Translations under genes and position numbers: made by a program
Shown here: positions 50,421 through 59,669 of the stretch, piece by piece
Layout of the letters: each line of letters begins with the position of its first letter
Numbering within the stretch: the first letter of the stretch is position 1
The notes under the pieces: generated by a model
Databases searched by the model: none
Told to the model about the DNA's origin: nothing
What the model saw: only the letters and a program-made list of their open reading frames with translations
Assembly (NCBI RefSeq): GCF_002920895.1
Contig: NZ_PQVG01000003.1
Coordinates: 436,754-500,753 of the forward strand
Direction of reading: 5' to 3'
Length of the DNA: 64,000 bases
Source: Flavobacterium alvei
GTDB taxonomy: Bacteria; Bacteroidota; Bacteroidia; Flavobacteriales; Flavobacteriaceae

Positions 50421-51941
50421 TTATTTCCTCAATAATTTACTCAAAACACTAAAAGCTCCTCGAATAAAAGTAGCACTTGTCAGTACTTTTAGAACCGATT
50501 TGGTTACTGTTCCAGTCGTTTCACTAGATTTTTTATCTCCTTTTTCGGCTGCTTTTTCTTCCTGTTGTTGAGTCACTTCTTGTTCGGCGGCTACGATTTT
50601 TTTGGTAAGCATTTCGTATGCGCTTTCTCGATCAATAAGTTCACTGTATTTTTTTACTAATTTCGATTTAGAATTGATTTCTTGAATTTCGCTTTCGGTC
50701 AAAATGTCCATTCTGCTCATAGGTGCACGCAGCATAGTTGCTGCTAGTGGAGTAGGTGTACCTTTTTCGCTCAAAGCGGTGACTAAAGCTTCTCCAATGC
50801 CAAGACTGGTCAATATTTCGTCAGTTTTGTAATAATCGGATGAAGGGTAATTGTCAGCAGTTTGTTTGATGGCTTGGCGGTCATTAGCCGTAAAAGCCCT
50901 TAAAGCGTGTTGGATTTTTAATCCCAATTGTGCCAAAACACCACTTGGTACATCCATTGGGTTTTGGGTTATAAAATAAATTCCAACACCTTTAGAACGA
51001 ATCAGTTTTACAATAGTTTCTATTTGTTCCAACAAGGTTTTGCTAGCTTCTTTGAAAATCAAATGCGCTTCGTCAATAAAAATAACCAATTCGGGTTGGT
51101 CTGCATCGCCTTTTTCGGGCATTTGGTTGTAAATTTCAGCCAATAAACTTAACATAAAGGTCGAAAAAAGTTTCGGTTTGTCTTGAATATCCGTCAAGCG
51201 GATGATGTTTACATAGCCTTTTCCATTTTCGTCGATGCGCATTAAATCATCAATTTCAAAAGATAGCTCTCCAAAAAACAAATCAGCTCCTTGTTGTTCT
51301 AATTCTATTATTTTTCTGAGAATTGTTCCTGTAGTAGAAGTTGAAATCTTGCCATAGCTTTCTTCGATTTCGTCTTTTCCTTCTTCGGTAATATAATTGA
51401 TTACTTTTTTAATGTCTTTCAAATCCAAAAGAGGCATTTTGTTGTCATCGCAATATTTGAAAATCACAGAAATTACTCCAGCTTGAACGTCATTCAAATC
51501 AAGGATTCTAGAAAACAAAACAGGACCAAATTCAGAAACGGTAGAGCGTAGTCGCACACCGCTTTGTTCAGACAAAGTCATTAACTCTACCGGAAAACTC
51601 GATACTTTATAAGGAATGTTGATTTTGGTGTGACGTTCAGTGATAAATGATTTTTCTTCGCCTTCTTTGGCAATACCACTAAAATCACCTTTGATATCCA
51701 TCATCAAAACCGGAATTCCAAACGATGATAATTGTTCGGACAAGACTTGAATGGTTTTTGTTTTTCCAGTTCCGGTTGCACCCGCAATCAATCCGTGACG
51801 GTTTAAGGTTTTTAGTGGGATTTTAATGTGCGCATCAGCCAAAGCTTCTCCGTCTAAAATTGCACCACCTAGAATTATACTTTCTCCTTTTGAAAGATAA
51901 CCGTCATTTATATGCTGAATAAATTCTTCTTTTTTGCTCAT
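50421..51941 (-). CDS. HerA-like ATPase (DUF853 family)
   Basis: 506 aa. Walker A GATGTGKTKT near 53-62, MMDIKGDFSG, Walker B LVIFIDEAHLIF near 287-298, and SKGVGIYFITQNPMDVP with a sensor Asn. The C-terminus (from about 425) is a charged EQEVTQQQEEKAAEKGDKK coiled tail with a short hydrophobic end. The DUF853/YjgR group is of unknown physiological role; it is distant from HerA, the DNA-end-processing translocase. It stands alone here, without NurA. Confidence 0.88.
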   Translation of the reverse strand: MSKKEEFIQHINDGYLSKGESIILGGAILDGEALADAHIKIPLKTLNRHGLIAGATGTGKTKTIQVLSEQLSSFGIPVLMMDIKGDFSGIAKEGEEKSFITERHTKINIPYKVSSFPVELMTLSEQSGVRLRSTVSEFGPVLFSRILDLNDVQAGVISVIFKYCDDNKMPLLDLKDIKKVINYITEEGKDEIEESYGKISTSTTGTILRKIIELEQQGADLFFGELSFEIDDLMRIDENGKGYVNIIRLTDIQDKPKLFSTFMLSLLAEIYNQMPEKGDADQPELVIFIDEAHLIFKEASKTLLEQIETIVKLIRSKGVGIYFITQNPMDVPSGVLAQLGLKIQHALRAFTANDRQAIKQTADNYPSSDYYKTDEILTSLGIGEALVTALSEKGTPTPLAATMLRAPMSRMDILTESEIQEINSKSKLVKKYSELIDRESAYEMLTKKIVAAEQEVTQQQEEKAAEKGDKKSSETTGTVTKSVLKVLTSATFIRGAFSVLSKLLRK

Positions 51942-52247
51942 ATTTGGATAGGAATTAAAATCAATTGCAAGGTATTATTTTTTTTGTTTTATTTATGATA
52001 GATAATTGTAATAAAAAAAAAGAAACTTCATTTGAGATTTTGGATTAAAAAAGTGTTGAAGTATTTTTTAAAAAGTGTTAAAAATACACTTAAATTTAGT
52101 CGTTAATGCCTTATTTTATCTACAAAATTTGGATTTTATAAGTACTTGTTGAAATTAATGTAAAAGATGATAAATGTCACTTTTTAAAGTCTAAGTTAAA
52201 TTATTAAAGAATTAGTAAAAAAAGTTTTTTTATATCAACTAAAAATA
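51942..52247. other. AT-rich intergenic region, no gene seen
   Basis: Divergent spacer between the HerA-like gene and exbB. Stops occur in all frames. I see poly-A/T tracts and the exbB promoter at its right end, and no repeat array, unlike most gaps in this window. Confidence 0.6.
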
Positions 52248-52255
52248 TAAATTTG
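52248..52255 (+). promoter_or_regulatory. exbB operon -7 element
   Basis: TAAATTTG, full TAnnTTTG match, giving a start near 52262 and an AT-rich leader of about 56 nt. The -33 element is not obvious. Confidence 0.55.
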
Positions 52256-52317
52256 CTCCTCAACAAAGTTTATTATAACAATAAAATAAATTATTAAAAC
52301 TATTAAAATTAAAAAAA

Positions 52318-53136
52318 ATGGCAAACGTTAAAAAAGAAAAAGGTTCAGGTTTAGGAGGAAGTATTTCATTGATCATTATTGCAGCATGTATTTTTGCTGG
52401 ATGGATTATTTGGAATTTTATTATGGGTGATGGAGCTAACTTTGAGGGTGGAGTAAATACTGGACATCCACTACCAGGAAATTATTTAGCAATGGTTTAT
52501 AAAGGAGGTCCAATTGTACCAGTTTTGATGGGATTGCTTTTGATGGTAATTGTTTTCTCATTTGAGCGTTTTGCTGTTATTTCTAAAGCGGCTGGAAAAG
52601 GAAATTTGGATAAATTTATGGCAGATGTTCAAAAAAGCATCAAAGCAGGAGATATTGACGGAGCTATTGCTGCTTGTGATAAACAACAAGGTTCTGTTGC
52701 AAATCCAATTAGATCAGCTTTAGTGAAATATCAAGAAGTTAAAAAAGAAGGTTTAGATAGTGAAACTGCTGCAGAAACACTGCACAAAGAAATAGAAGAA
52801 TCTACTTCTCTTGAAATGCCAATGTTAGAAAAACATATGACTATTCTTTCTACATTAGTTTCTTTAGGAACTCTTGCAGGATTATTAGGAACGGTAACAG
52901 GTATGATTAAAGCGTTTGGTGCGTTAGCAAGTTCAGGAACTCCTGATCAAGCGATGTTAGCAAATGGTATTTCTGAAGCACTTATCAATACTGCTACAGG
53001 TATCTCTACTTCTGCATTAGCAATTATCGTTTACAACTTGTTTACTTCAAAAATTGATACTTTGACTTACTCTATCGATGAGGCTGGTAATACAATCGTG
53101 AATACTTACAGACATTTCAGAGGTACACAAAAATAA
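52318..53136 (+). CDS. exbB: MotA/TolQ/ExbB proton channel
   Basis: 272 aa. One N-terminal transmembrane helix (about 15-37), a second near 62-84 (PIVPVLMGLLLMVIVFSFE), a cytoplasmic loop, and the conserved pair of C-terminal helices with LGTLAGLLGTVTGMIKAF (about 180-200) and GISEALINTATGISTSALAIIVY. The inner-membrane channel powers TonB with the two ExbD proteins that follow. Confidence 0.95.
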   Translation: MANVKKEKGSGLGGSISLIIIAACIFAGWIIWNFIMGDGANFEGGVNTGHPLPGNYLAMVYKGGPIVPVLMGLLLMVIVFSFERFAVISKAAGKGNLDKFMADVQKSIKAGDIDGAIAACDKQQGSVANPIRSALVKYQEVKKEGLDSETAAETLHKEIEESTSLEMPMLEKHMTILSTLVSLGTLAGLLGTVTGMIKAFGALASSGTPDQAMLANGISEALINTATGISTSALAIIVYNLFTSKIDTLTYSIDEAGNTIVNTYRHFRGTQK

Positions 53137-53207
53137 TTAATAATAATTTTTAAGGATTAGCGTTTTATATAAGCGCTAATACCTTACTAATTTAAATATA
53201 AAAATTA

Positions 53208-53834
53208 ATGGCTGGTAAATCGTCCAAAAAAGCAGCGTCTATTGATATGACGGCTATGTGTGATGTGGCTTTTCTTTTGCTTACTTTTTTTATTTTGACC
53301 GCTACGGCCAAAATACCAGAAGCATTGCCTGTAGATACGCCATCATCAACTGTACAAACAAAATTACCTGAATCAAATTTAGCTACTTTAACTATTGGAG
53401 GTAAAGGAAAAGTGTTTTTTGATTTGAAAGGAAGAGAAGTTCGTATAAGAACTTTAGAATTGATGAGTCAAAAATACGGTGTAGAGTTTACCGATGAGGA
53501 GAAAGCCAAATTTTCTTTAATGGAAGGTATTGGTGTGCCGATAGGAAACTTAAAACAACTTATCGGAATGAAAACTGCTGAACGTAGTAAAGCAGGTCAA
53601 CCGGGAATTCCCAAAGATTCTTTGGATAATCAATTGACAGACTGGGTAAAAAATGCCCGTATTGCAAATAATGAAGCCAATAATGCAAATGGTAGCAAAG
53701 AAGAGTTGCATATTGCTATTAAAGGAGATGCAAAAGAAGAGTATCCATCAATTCGCAAAGTAATGGATATTTTACAAGACCAGGGAATTAATAGTTTTAG
53801 CTTAGTTACTGGTTTGAGAGGAGAGAATTTTTAA
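53208..53834 (+). CDS. exbD: ExbD/TolR family protein (first)
   Basis: 208 aa. Short cytoplasmic start, one transmembrane helix carrying the conserved Asp (SIDMTAMCDVAFLLLTFFILT, 12-32) and a periplasmic domain interrupted by a long insert (about 90-150). It differs from the second ExbD in the insert and length. Both are probably present in the same ExbBD complex. Confidence 0.93.
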   Translation: MAGKSSKKAASIDMTAMCDVAFLLLTFFILTATAKIPEALPVDTPSSTVQTKLPESNLATLTIGGKGKVFFDLKGREVRIRTLELMSQKYGVEFTDEEKAKFSLMEGIGVPIGNLKQLIGMKTAERSKAGQPGIPKDSLDNQLTDWVKNARIANNEANNANGSKEELHIAIKGDAKEEYPSIRKVMDILQDQGINSFSLVTGLRGENF

Positions 53835-53853
53835 TTAAAAAACACACACTAAA

Positions 53854-54414
53854 ATGGCTGAATTAAATACAGGCGACAGTGGAGGCGGTAAGGATAAGAA
53901 AGTAAGAAGTAAAAAGCAAAATTCAAAAGTAGATTTAACTGCTATGGTGGATTTAGCCTTCTTGTTGATTACCTTCTTTATGCTTACTACAACTTTGTCT
54001 AAACCACAAGCAATGGAGTTGGGGTTGCCAGACAAGGAAAAACCTAACGAAGAAGATCAGAATATCAAAGTGGATGAAAATCGTACGATGACCATAATGT
54101 TGGGAGATAATGATAAATTAGTTCGTTACGTAGGTTTATTAGCAACTCCTGTTGCTGGTGGAGCTCCCAAAGATTTTGCTTATGGAAAAGAAGGGATTCG
54201 TAAAGAATTATTATCAAGAAAAGAAGCGGTTTTGAAATATACAGGAGATCCTAAAAAAGGAATGATTGTGATTATCAAACCAGGTAAAAAATCGAATTAT
54301 CGTAATTTAGTTGATATATTAGACGAAATGGCGATTGTAGATGTACCTACTTATGCAATTGTTAATGATTTTAGTCCCGAAGAAATAAAATTGTTAGAAG
54401 GAAATAAGAAATAA
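53854..54414 (+). CDS. exbD: ExbD/TolR family protein (second)
   Basis: 186 aa. A longer basic N-terminus (KDKKVRSKKQNS) precedes the transmembrane helix with conserved Asp (VDLTAMVDLAFLLITFFMLTT, about 27-47), then the periplasmic domain. Two different exbD genes in tandem before tonB is the usual Bacteroidota arrangement. Confidence 0.93.
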   Translation: MAELNTGDSGGGKDKKVRSKKQNSKVDLTAMVDLAFLLITFFMLTTTLSKPQAMELGLPDKEKPNEEDQNIKVDENRTMTIMLGDNDKLVRYVGLLATPVAGGAPKDFAYGKEGIRKELLSRKEAVLKYTGDPKKGMIVIIKPGKKSNYRNLVDILDEMAIVDVPTYAIVNDFSPEEIKLLEGNKK

Positions 54415-54448
54415 TCTTATTAACCTAATAACCTAATAATTAAGAAAT

Positions 54449-55246
54449 ATGAAATTAGATTTATTAAATAATCACTGGCTTGAAATTGTTTTCGAGGGGC
54501 GTAATAAAAGTTATGGTGCTTACGATTTGAGAAAATCAGTAACCACGAGAACTACTCGAGCTTTCATAATTGGAACAATTCTTTTTGCTTTTCTAGTAAG
54601 TATTCCAATGTTAATGCGTATGATTCCTGAGAGTCAAGATGATACTACTTTGGATGCAAAAATTACAGCAGTTAAATTGCCTCCAAAAAAGGAAAAACCA
54701 AAAGAAAATCTTCCACCACCACCACCACCACCACCAGTTGCGGATCAAGTGAAATTTGTGAAGCCTGTGGTTGCTAAAGCTGATGAAGTTGTTGAAGAGA
54801 TTGCTGTTGTGAAGGATCTTAAAGACAAAAACATCGGTAAAGAAAACATAAAAGGTGACGAAAATGCTTTACTAACTGTAGAGGAAGTTGGACACGGAGA
54901 TGTTAATGCTCAAGTAGTAGAAGAAGACAATACAGTTTACAACACTGCAGGTATCGAAGTGAAACCAGATTTTCCTGGAGGAATGGAAAAATTTAATGCT
55001 TTTGTAGCAAAAAATTATCAAGCTCCAGAAGAGGAGGGTCTTAAAGGAAAAGTTTATGTAACATTTGTAGTAGAAAAAGATGGTTCATTAACAGATATCA
55101 AAGTTCTTAGAGATATTGGTTATGGTACAGGAAAAGAAGCTATCCGTGTTTTAGGAAAATGTCCAAAATGGACACCAGGTGAGCAAAATGGAAAAAAAGT
55201 AAGATGTACTTTCAGTTTACCTATTAGTATTCAATCAGCAGAATAA
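54449..55246 (+). CDS. tonB: TonB energy transducer
   Basis: 265 aa. An N-terminal ExbD-contacting segment and transmembrane helix (about 35-55), a proline-rich spacer with nine consecutive prolines (about 90-98), and a C-terminal TonB domain (about 165-262; GLKGKVYVTFVVEKDGSLTDI, then PKWTPGEQNGKKVRC). The opening LLNNHWLEIVFEGRNKSYGAYDLRK is the Bacteroidota TonB hallmark. Its last 100 residues are almost duplicated in the protein at 58863. Confidence 0.95.
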   Translation: MKLDLLNNHWLEIVFEGRNKSYGAYDLRKSVTTRTTRAFIIGTILFAFLVSIPMLMRMIPESQDDTTLDAKITAVKLPPKKEKPKENLPPPPPPPPVADQVKFVKPVVAKADEVVEEIAVVKDLKDKNIGKENIKGDENALLTVEEVGHGDVNAQVVEEDNTVYNTAGIEVKPDFPGGMEKFNAFVAKNYQAPEEEGLKGKVYVTFVVEKDGSLTDIKVLRDIGYGTGKEAIRVLGKCPKWTPGEQNGKKVRCTFSLPISIQSAE

Positions 55247-55476
55247 TGTTGAATAATAGTATTAAAGAGTTTCAGAAGAAATCGCTCAAAGAGCGATTTC
55301 TTTTCGTTATGGGTATGGCCATTTTTTTGGCATATCTCATTTTAGGCTTGGTATTTATTTTTTGGAAATCAATGCCAATTTTGATGGATTTCAATTATCG
55401 TATAGCTTTTGGTGTACTTTTAATTGTATATGCGTTTATAAGGTTTTTTAGGATTTTTAATTCAAACAATGAATAG
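55246..55476 (+). CDS. Small membrane protein of the TonB operon
   Basis: 76 aa, start codon overlapping the tonB stop by one base (TAATG). Two transmembrane helices (about 22-41 and 47-68) after a basic amphipathic start (LNNSIKEFQKKSLKER). Function unknown; tight coupling suggests a role with ExbBD-TonB or the following binding protein. Confidence 0.82.
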   Translation: MLNNSIKEFQKKSLKERFLFVMGMAIFLAYLILGLVFIFWKSMPILMDFNYRIAFGVLLIVYAFIRFFRIFNSNNE

Positions 55477-55478
55477 TT

Positions 55479-56396
55479 ATGTTTAAAATTAGTAAGTTTT
55501 TTGTTTTAGGCTTTGTTTGTGTTTTGTTTGTGATGTGTAACAAATCTGATCAATCAAAAAATGATAAAGAAACTATTTTGAAAGGCTCCGCTACTATTTA
55601 TGTTGACGAAACTTTGACTCCAATTATTGAAGATCAAGTAGCAGTTTTTGAAAGTAAATATGATGCTAAAATTAAGCTTGTTTCTAAGTCGGAATCAGAA
55701 TTAGTTGTTTCTCTCGTTAAAGAAAAGTCAGGTATTGCAATTTTATCTAGAAATTTGACGTTAAATGAAAATAAAATCTTTGAGCAAAAAAAAATAACAC
55801 CAAAAATCACTAAATTTGCCACCGATGCTATAGCTTTTATTTCAAACAAAAGCAATAAAGACACTTTAATAGAGTTAAAGAGTGTAATTGAGTTTATGCA
55901 GGGAAAACAAAGTGCAAAAATTAAAGGTTTGGTCTTTGATAATCCCAATTCAAGTACAGTTCGCTTGATGAGTGAATTAGCAAAAGTTAATAAAATTCCA
56001 GAAAAGGGTGTTTATTCATTTAAGACAAACGAAGAGGTAATTAAGTTTGTTGCTAAAAATGAAGGAATGATTGGTGTGATTGGTTTAAATTGGTTGACCC
56101 AGCCTATGCCAGACATGCAGGAATTCGTTGACAAGGTAAATGTTCTTAGTGTAAAAGGCTCTAAAAGCAACAACTATTATTTTCCAAGTCAAAATAACAT
56201 TGCAGAAGGCAAATATCCTTTGGCACGTGATTTGTATATAATTAATGCACAAGGATTTTCTGGATTAGGAATGGGTTTTTCTTCATTTGTAGCAGGCGAC
56301 ATTGGACAAAGAATTATTTTGAAATCAGGATTGTTACCCGTAATGATGCCAGGTAGAAAAATTAATATTAGGAATAAAATTAGTAATGATAAGTAA
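55479..56396 (+). CDS. PstS-like substrate-binding lipoprotein
   Basis: 305 aa with a lipoprotein signal (LFVMC, C20). The sequence has the PstS-type periplasmic-binding fold markers: GSATIYVDETLTPIIEDQVAVFES, FATDAIAFISNKSN, and STVRLMSELAK. It lacks transporter partners here. In Bacteroidota such a PstS-like gene commonly follows exbBDD-tonB, so it may serve the energised system rather than phosphate import. Confidence 0.85.
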   Translation: MFKISKFFVLGFVCVLFVMCNKSDQSKNDKETILKGSATIYVDETLTPIIEDQVAVFESKYDAKIKLVSKSESELVVSLVKEKSGIAILSRNLTLNENKIFEQKKITPKITKFATDAIAFISNKSNKDTLIELKSVIEFMQGKQSAKIKGLVFDNPNSSTVRLMSELAKVNKIPEKGVYSFKTNEEVIKFVAKNEGMIGVIGLNWLTQPMPDMQEFVDKVNVLSVKGSKSNNYYFPSQNNIAEGKYPLARDLYIINAQGFSGLGMGFSSFVAGDIGQRIILKSGLLPVMMPGRKINIRNKISNDK

Positions 56397-56412
56397 TAAA
56401 TTTATAAATAAA

Positions 56413-58077
56413 ATGAACAAATTTAAGATTTTTAGTATAGCTTTTCTGGCCTCAGTTACCTCTGGCTTTGCACAAGATGTTAATGCAGCTAAAAAGGCAA
56501 TTGATGCCGAGCAATATGAAAATGCAAAATCGATTTTAAAATCGATAATTAAAGCTAATCCAATTGACGGAAGAGCAAACTTTATATTAGGAAATGTCTA
56601 TCTTATCCAAACGGTAACTGACTCAGCAAAAATTGCATTTCAAAGAGGTTTAGCAGGAACTGATGGTGCAAGATTAAATCATATCGGATTAGGGACAATC
56701 GATTTAGATAACGGAAATACAACTGCTGCCGAAGCTAACTTTGGTTTAGCATTAAAAGACACAAAAAAGAAAGATATTGAGGAATTAATAGCTATAGGAA
56801 GAGCTTATACCTATTCAACAAAGCCTAACTTTAAAAAAGCTATTGAGGTTTTGAATAAGGCTAAATTGATAAATCCTAACGATGCAATTGTTCAATTAGC
56901 TCTTGGAGATGCTTACATTGGTGATAAGAATCAAAATGATGCTTATGCAGCTTATAGAAATGCTTTCCAATTTGATCCAACTTTGCTTAGAGCCAAAATG
57001 CAGTTGGGTGTTTTGTTAAAAGGTGCTAAATCATATGATGAAGCAATAAAATCTTTCAACGAAGTAATCGCTTTGAACCCAAATTATGGGCCAGTTTATA
57101 GAGAATTGGCTGAAACCTATTATAAATGGGGAAGAAATAAACCTTCGAAGTCAGCAGAGTATATGCAAACTGCTATTGGGCATTATGAAAAATACTTAAG
57201 TCTTACTGATCATTCTTTGCATTCAAGAATGCGTCACGCCGACTTTCTTGTACTTGTAAAAGATTATAAAGCATTGGAAGCAGAAGCCAATAAAATGATT
57301 GAAATGGATAAAGTAAATCCTAGGATCTTTCGTTATTTAGGATATTCTGCATACGAAAATGGCAATGTTGATCTTGCTATTAAATCATTGGAAAGCTTTA
57401 TTGCTAATCCAGATAACAAAGTTATTGCAAAAGATTATATGTATTTAGGTACTGCAAAATTCAAAAAGGGTTTGAGTGCGGATGGATTATCAATAGATTC
57501 TAATTTATACAATTCAGGTTTATCAGATATTAAAAAATCAATAGAAATTGATCCTGCGAGTGTAGAAGAATTGAATGAAATTGGAAAGAAGATGTTTACA
57601 GCGAAATTGTATAAAGAGGCAATTCCTGTATTTGAATTAGGAACAACAAACCCTGAAGATAAAAATTATACAGAGGATAATATTTACTACGGTTTGTCTA
57701 TTTACTATAGTAATACTAAAAAAGAAGTAAAAGATATTGTTGAATTACAAAAAGCTGATGTCGCTTTTGAAAAAGTATCCGTAGCTTCTCCTACCTATCT
57801 AGATGCTTATATTTATAGAGCTAGAACCAATAGTATGATAGGTAATGACGAATTAACAATTAAGTTTTATGAAACTTATATTGCAAAAATATCTGAAAAA
57901 GGACCTGAAGAATTAGCAAAACCAACTACAACAAAAAAAGTTATAGAGTCTTATAATAATATTGCGGCTAGTTATGCTAATACTGATAAAGCTAAGGCAA
58001 TTGAATATTTAAATAAAACACTTGCTATTGATCCGACAAATGATTACGCAACCAAATCATTGTTGAAATTAAAATAA
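56413..58077 (+). CDS. Exported TPR protein
   Basis: About 554 aa from the ATG at 56413 (MNKFKIFSIAFLASVTSGFAQ, signal peptide); an ATG at 56386 would overlap the previous gene. At least eight tetratricopeptide repeats can be followed (for example residues around 150-230: AIEVLNKAKLINPNDAIVQLALGDAY). Ends the TonB operon. Likely a periplasmic scaffold. Confidence 0.9.
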   Translation: MNKFKIFSIAFLASVTSGFAQDVNAAKKAIDAEQYENAKSILKSIIKANPIDGRANFILGNVYLIQTVTDSAKIAFQRGLAGTDGARLNHIGLGTIDLDNGNTTAAEANFGLALKDTKKKDIEELIAIGRAYTYSTKPNFKKAIEVLNKAKLINPNDAIVQLALGDAYIGDKNQNDAYAAYRNAFQFDPTLLRAKMQLGVLLKGAKSYDEAIKSFNEVIALNPNYGPVYRELAETYYKWGRNKPSKSAEYMQTAIGHYEKYLSLTDHSLHSRMRHADFLVLVKDYKALEAEANKMIEMDKVNPRIFRYLGYSAYENGNVDLAIKSLESFIANPDNKVIAKDYMYLGTAKFKKGLSADGLSIDSNLYNSGLSDIKKSIEIDPASVEELNEIGKKMFTAKLYKEAIPVFELGTTNPEDKNYTEDNIYYGLSIYYSNTKKEVKDIVELQKADVAFEKVSVASPTYLDAYIYRARTNSMIGNDELTIKFYETYIAKISEKGPEELAKPTTTKKVIESYNNIAASYANTDKAKAIEYLNKTLAIDPTNDYATKSLLKLK

Positions 58078-58097
58078 TCAAGATTTTTTCTTTTAAA

Positions 58098-58131
58098 AGC
58101 CGATAGTTCTTTTAAGACTATCGGTTTTTTT
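58098..58131 (+). terminator. Intrinsic terminator of the TonB operon
   Basis: CCGATAGT (58100-58107) pairs with ACTATCGG (58117-58124), then T to 58131. Confidence 0.9.
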
Positions 58132-58160
58132 ATGTTTATAAGTCAACGCTTTTAATTCAC

Positions 58161-58168
58161 TATCTTTG
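58161..58168 (+). promoter_or_regulatory. queE -7 element
   Basis: TATCTTTG, full TAnnTTTG match, 18 nt before the queE ATG. Confidence 0.55.
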
Positions 58169-58186
58169 CACTCTTAAATTATTGAA

Positions 58187-58819
58187 ATGTTATCAAAAGA
58201 AATACAATTAGAAGTCAACAAAGGCGCAATGCTTCCCTTGATGGAAGAATTTTATACCATTCAAGGTGAAGGATTCCACACAGGAACGGCTGCCTATTTT
58301 ATACGAATTGGTGGTTGCGATGTGGGTTGTCATTGGTGCGATGTCAAAGAAAGCTGGAATGCCGAACTGCATCCGCCAACAAGCACGGATTTGATTGTTG
58401 CCAATGCCAGTAAATATGCCGACACTGTCGTGGTTACTGGTGGGGAACCCTTGACTTGGGATATGACATTGTTGACTCAAAAGTTAAAAGAAAATAATCG
58501 AAAAGTGCATATCGAAACTTCGGGTGCTTATCCGCTTTCCGGAACTTGGGACTGGATTTGTCTTTCGCCAAAGAAAAATAAATTGCCCACGCAAACCGTT
58601 TACGACAAAGCGCACGAGCTAAAAGTGATTATTTACAACAAACACGACTTCATTTTTGCCGAAGAACAAGCGGCGTTAGTAAATGATAATGCCATTTTAT
58701 TCCTTCAACCCGAATGGAGCAAAAAAGAAGAAATGACTCCACTTATTGTAGATTACGTAATGAATAATCCAAAATGGCGCGTATCTTTACAAACACATAA
58801 ATATTTGAATATTCCTTAA
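58187..58819 (+). CDS. queE: 7-carboxy-7-deazaguanine synthase
   Basis: 210 aa radical-SAM enzyme. FYTIQGEGFHTGTAAYFIRIGGCDVGCHWCD carries the cluster cysteines, followed by VVTGGEPL. It forms CDG from carboxytetrahydropterin, an early queuosine step, complementing queA at 45.9 kb. Confidence 0.94.
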   Translation: MLSKEIQLEVNKGAMLPLMEEFYTIQGEGFHTGTAAYFIRIGGCDVGCHWCDVKESWNAELHPPTSTDLIVANASKYADTVVVTGGEPLTWDMTLLTQKLKENNRKVHIETSGAYPLSGTWDWICLSPKKNKLPTQTVYDKAHELKVIIYNKHDFIFAEEQAALVNDNAILFLQPEWSKKEEMTPLIVDYVMNNPKWRVSLQTHKYLNIP

Positions 58820-58862
58820 ATTTATTTAAGTATTCTTGAAATAAACTAATAACCAAAACAAA

Positions 58863-59615
58863 ATGAAAAAAGTATTTCTTTCTATTGCATTCGTGTTGAT
58901 TGCCCAAATGACTATGGCTCAAGAAGCGAATTTTAAAGCAGATGTTTTAAAATTGATATCCATTAGTGGGGCAGATGGAGCAATGAAGGTTGCAAAACTT
59001 AAATTTTTGAATATTATACCAGAGAATAAAAAAGAAAATTTCTCGAAAGAATTTGAAGCTTCTTTGCCAAGTATGTATGAAAAAATGGCAAAAGTATATA
59101 TGGAAATTTACACGCCCGAAGATATAAAAGGAATGATCGCTTTTTATGAAAGTCCAGTCGGGAAAAAGATGAGTGAAAAATCAGGTGAACTTACTCAAAA
59201 AGCAATGAAGGCAGGGCAAGAATGGGGTAAAGAATTGCAAGTAATAATGGAAAAATACAAAGATGTAAATTCTGTTCAAGTGCCAACAAGTGTATCGGAC
59301 AACACCGTTTATAACACAGCTGGAATTGAAGTAAAACCGGATTTTCCCGGTGGTATGGATCAATTTTATAAATTTATTGCAGAAAATTATCAAACTCCAA
59401 AAGCAGAAGGGTTAAAGGGTAAAATATATGTGACTTTCGTAATTGAAAAAGATGGAAGTCTTTCAGATATAAAAGTTTTAAGGGATATTGGTTATGGAAC
59501 AGGCAAAGAAGCCATCAGAGTTTTGAAACTTTCACCAAAATGGTCACCTGGGGAGCAAAATGGTCAAAAAGTAAGGTGTACTTATAGTTTGCCAATCTCT
59601 ATAGGAGCTAAATAA
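58863..59615 (+). CDS. DUF2059 domain fused to a TonB C-terminal domain, secreted
   Basis: 250 aa. Signal peptide MKKVFLSIAFVLIAQMTMAQ, then a DUF2059-type helical domain (about 25-135; YTPEDIKGMIAFYESPVGKKMSEKS is its signature), then a TonB C-terminal domain (about 145-250). The latter closely matches the end of TonB at 54.4 kb (for example VLRDIGYGTGKEAIRVL identical in both), while synonymous codons have diverged, so the copy is old and constrained. It has no membrane anchor or proline spacer. Possibly a soluble periplasmic partner or competitor for TonB-dependent receptors; inference. Confidence 0.85.
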   Translation: MKKVFLSIAFVLIAQMTMAQEANFKADVLKLISISGADGAMKVAKLKFLNIIPENKKENFSKEFEASLPSMYEKMAKVYMEIYTPEDIKGMIAFYESPVGKKMSEKSGELTQKAMKAGQEWGKELQVIMEKYKDVNSVQVPTSVSDNTVYNTAGIEVKPDFPGGMDQFYKFIAENYQTPKAEGLKGKIYVTFVIEKDGSLSDIKVLRDIGYGTGKEAIRVLKLSPKWSPGEQNGQKVRCTYSLPISIGAK

Positions 59616-59621
59616 TAATTT

Positions 59622-59646
59622 TCCCAAACATTGTTTGGGATTTTTT
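59622..59646 (+). terminator. Intrinsic terminator
   Basis: TCCCAAAC (59622-59629) pairs with GTTTGGGA (59633-59640) around ATT, followed by six T. Confidence 0.9.
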
Positions 59647-59669
59647 ATATTTACAAAAAACTAAACCGA

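Noticed and set aside
51942..52317. Hidden small gene or RNA before exbB
   Set aside because: Stops in all frames, only AT tracts and the promoter are visible; no tRNA-like fold found by eye.
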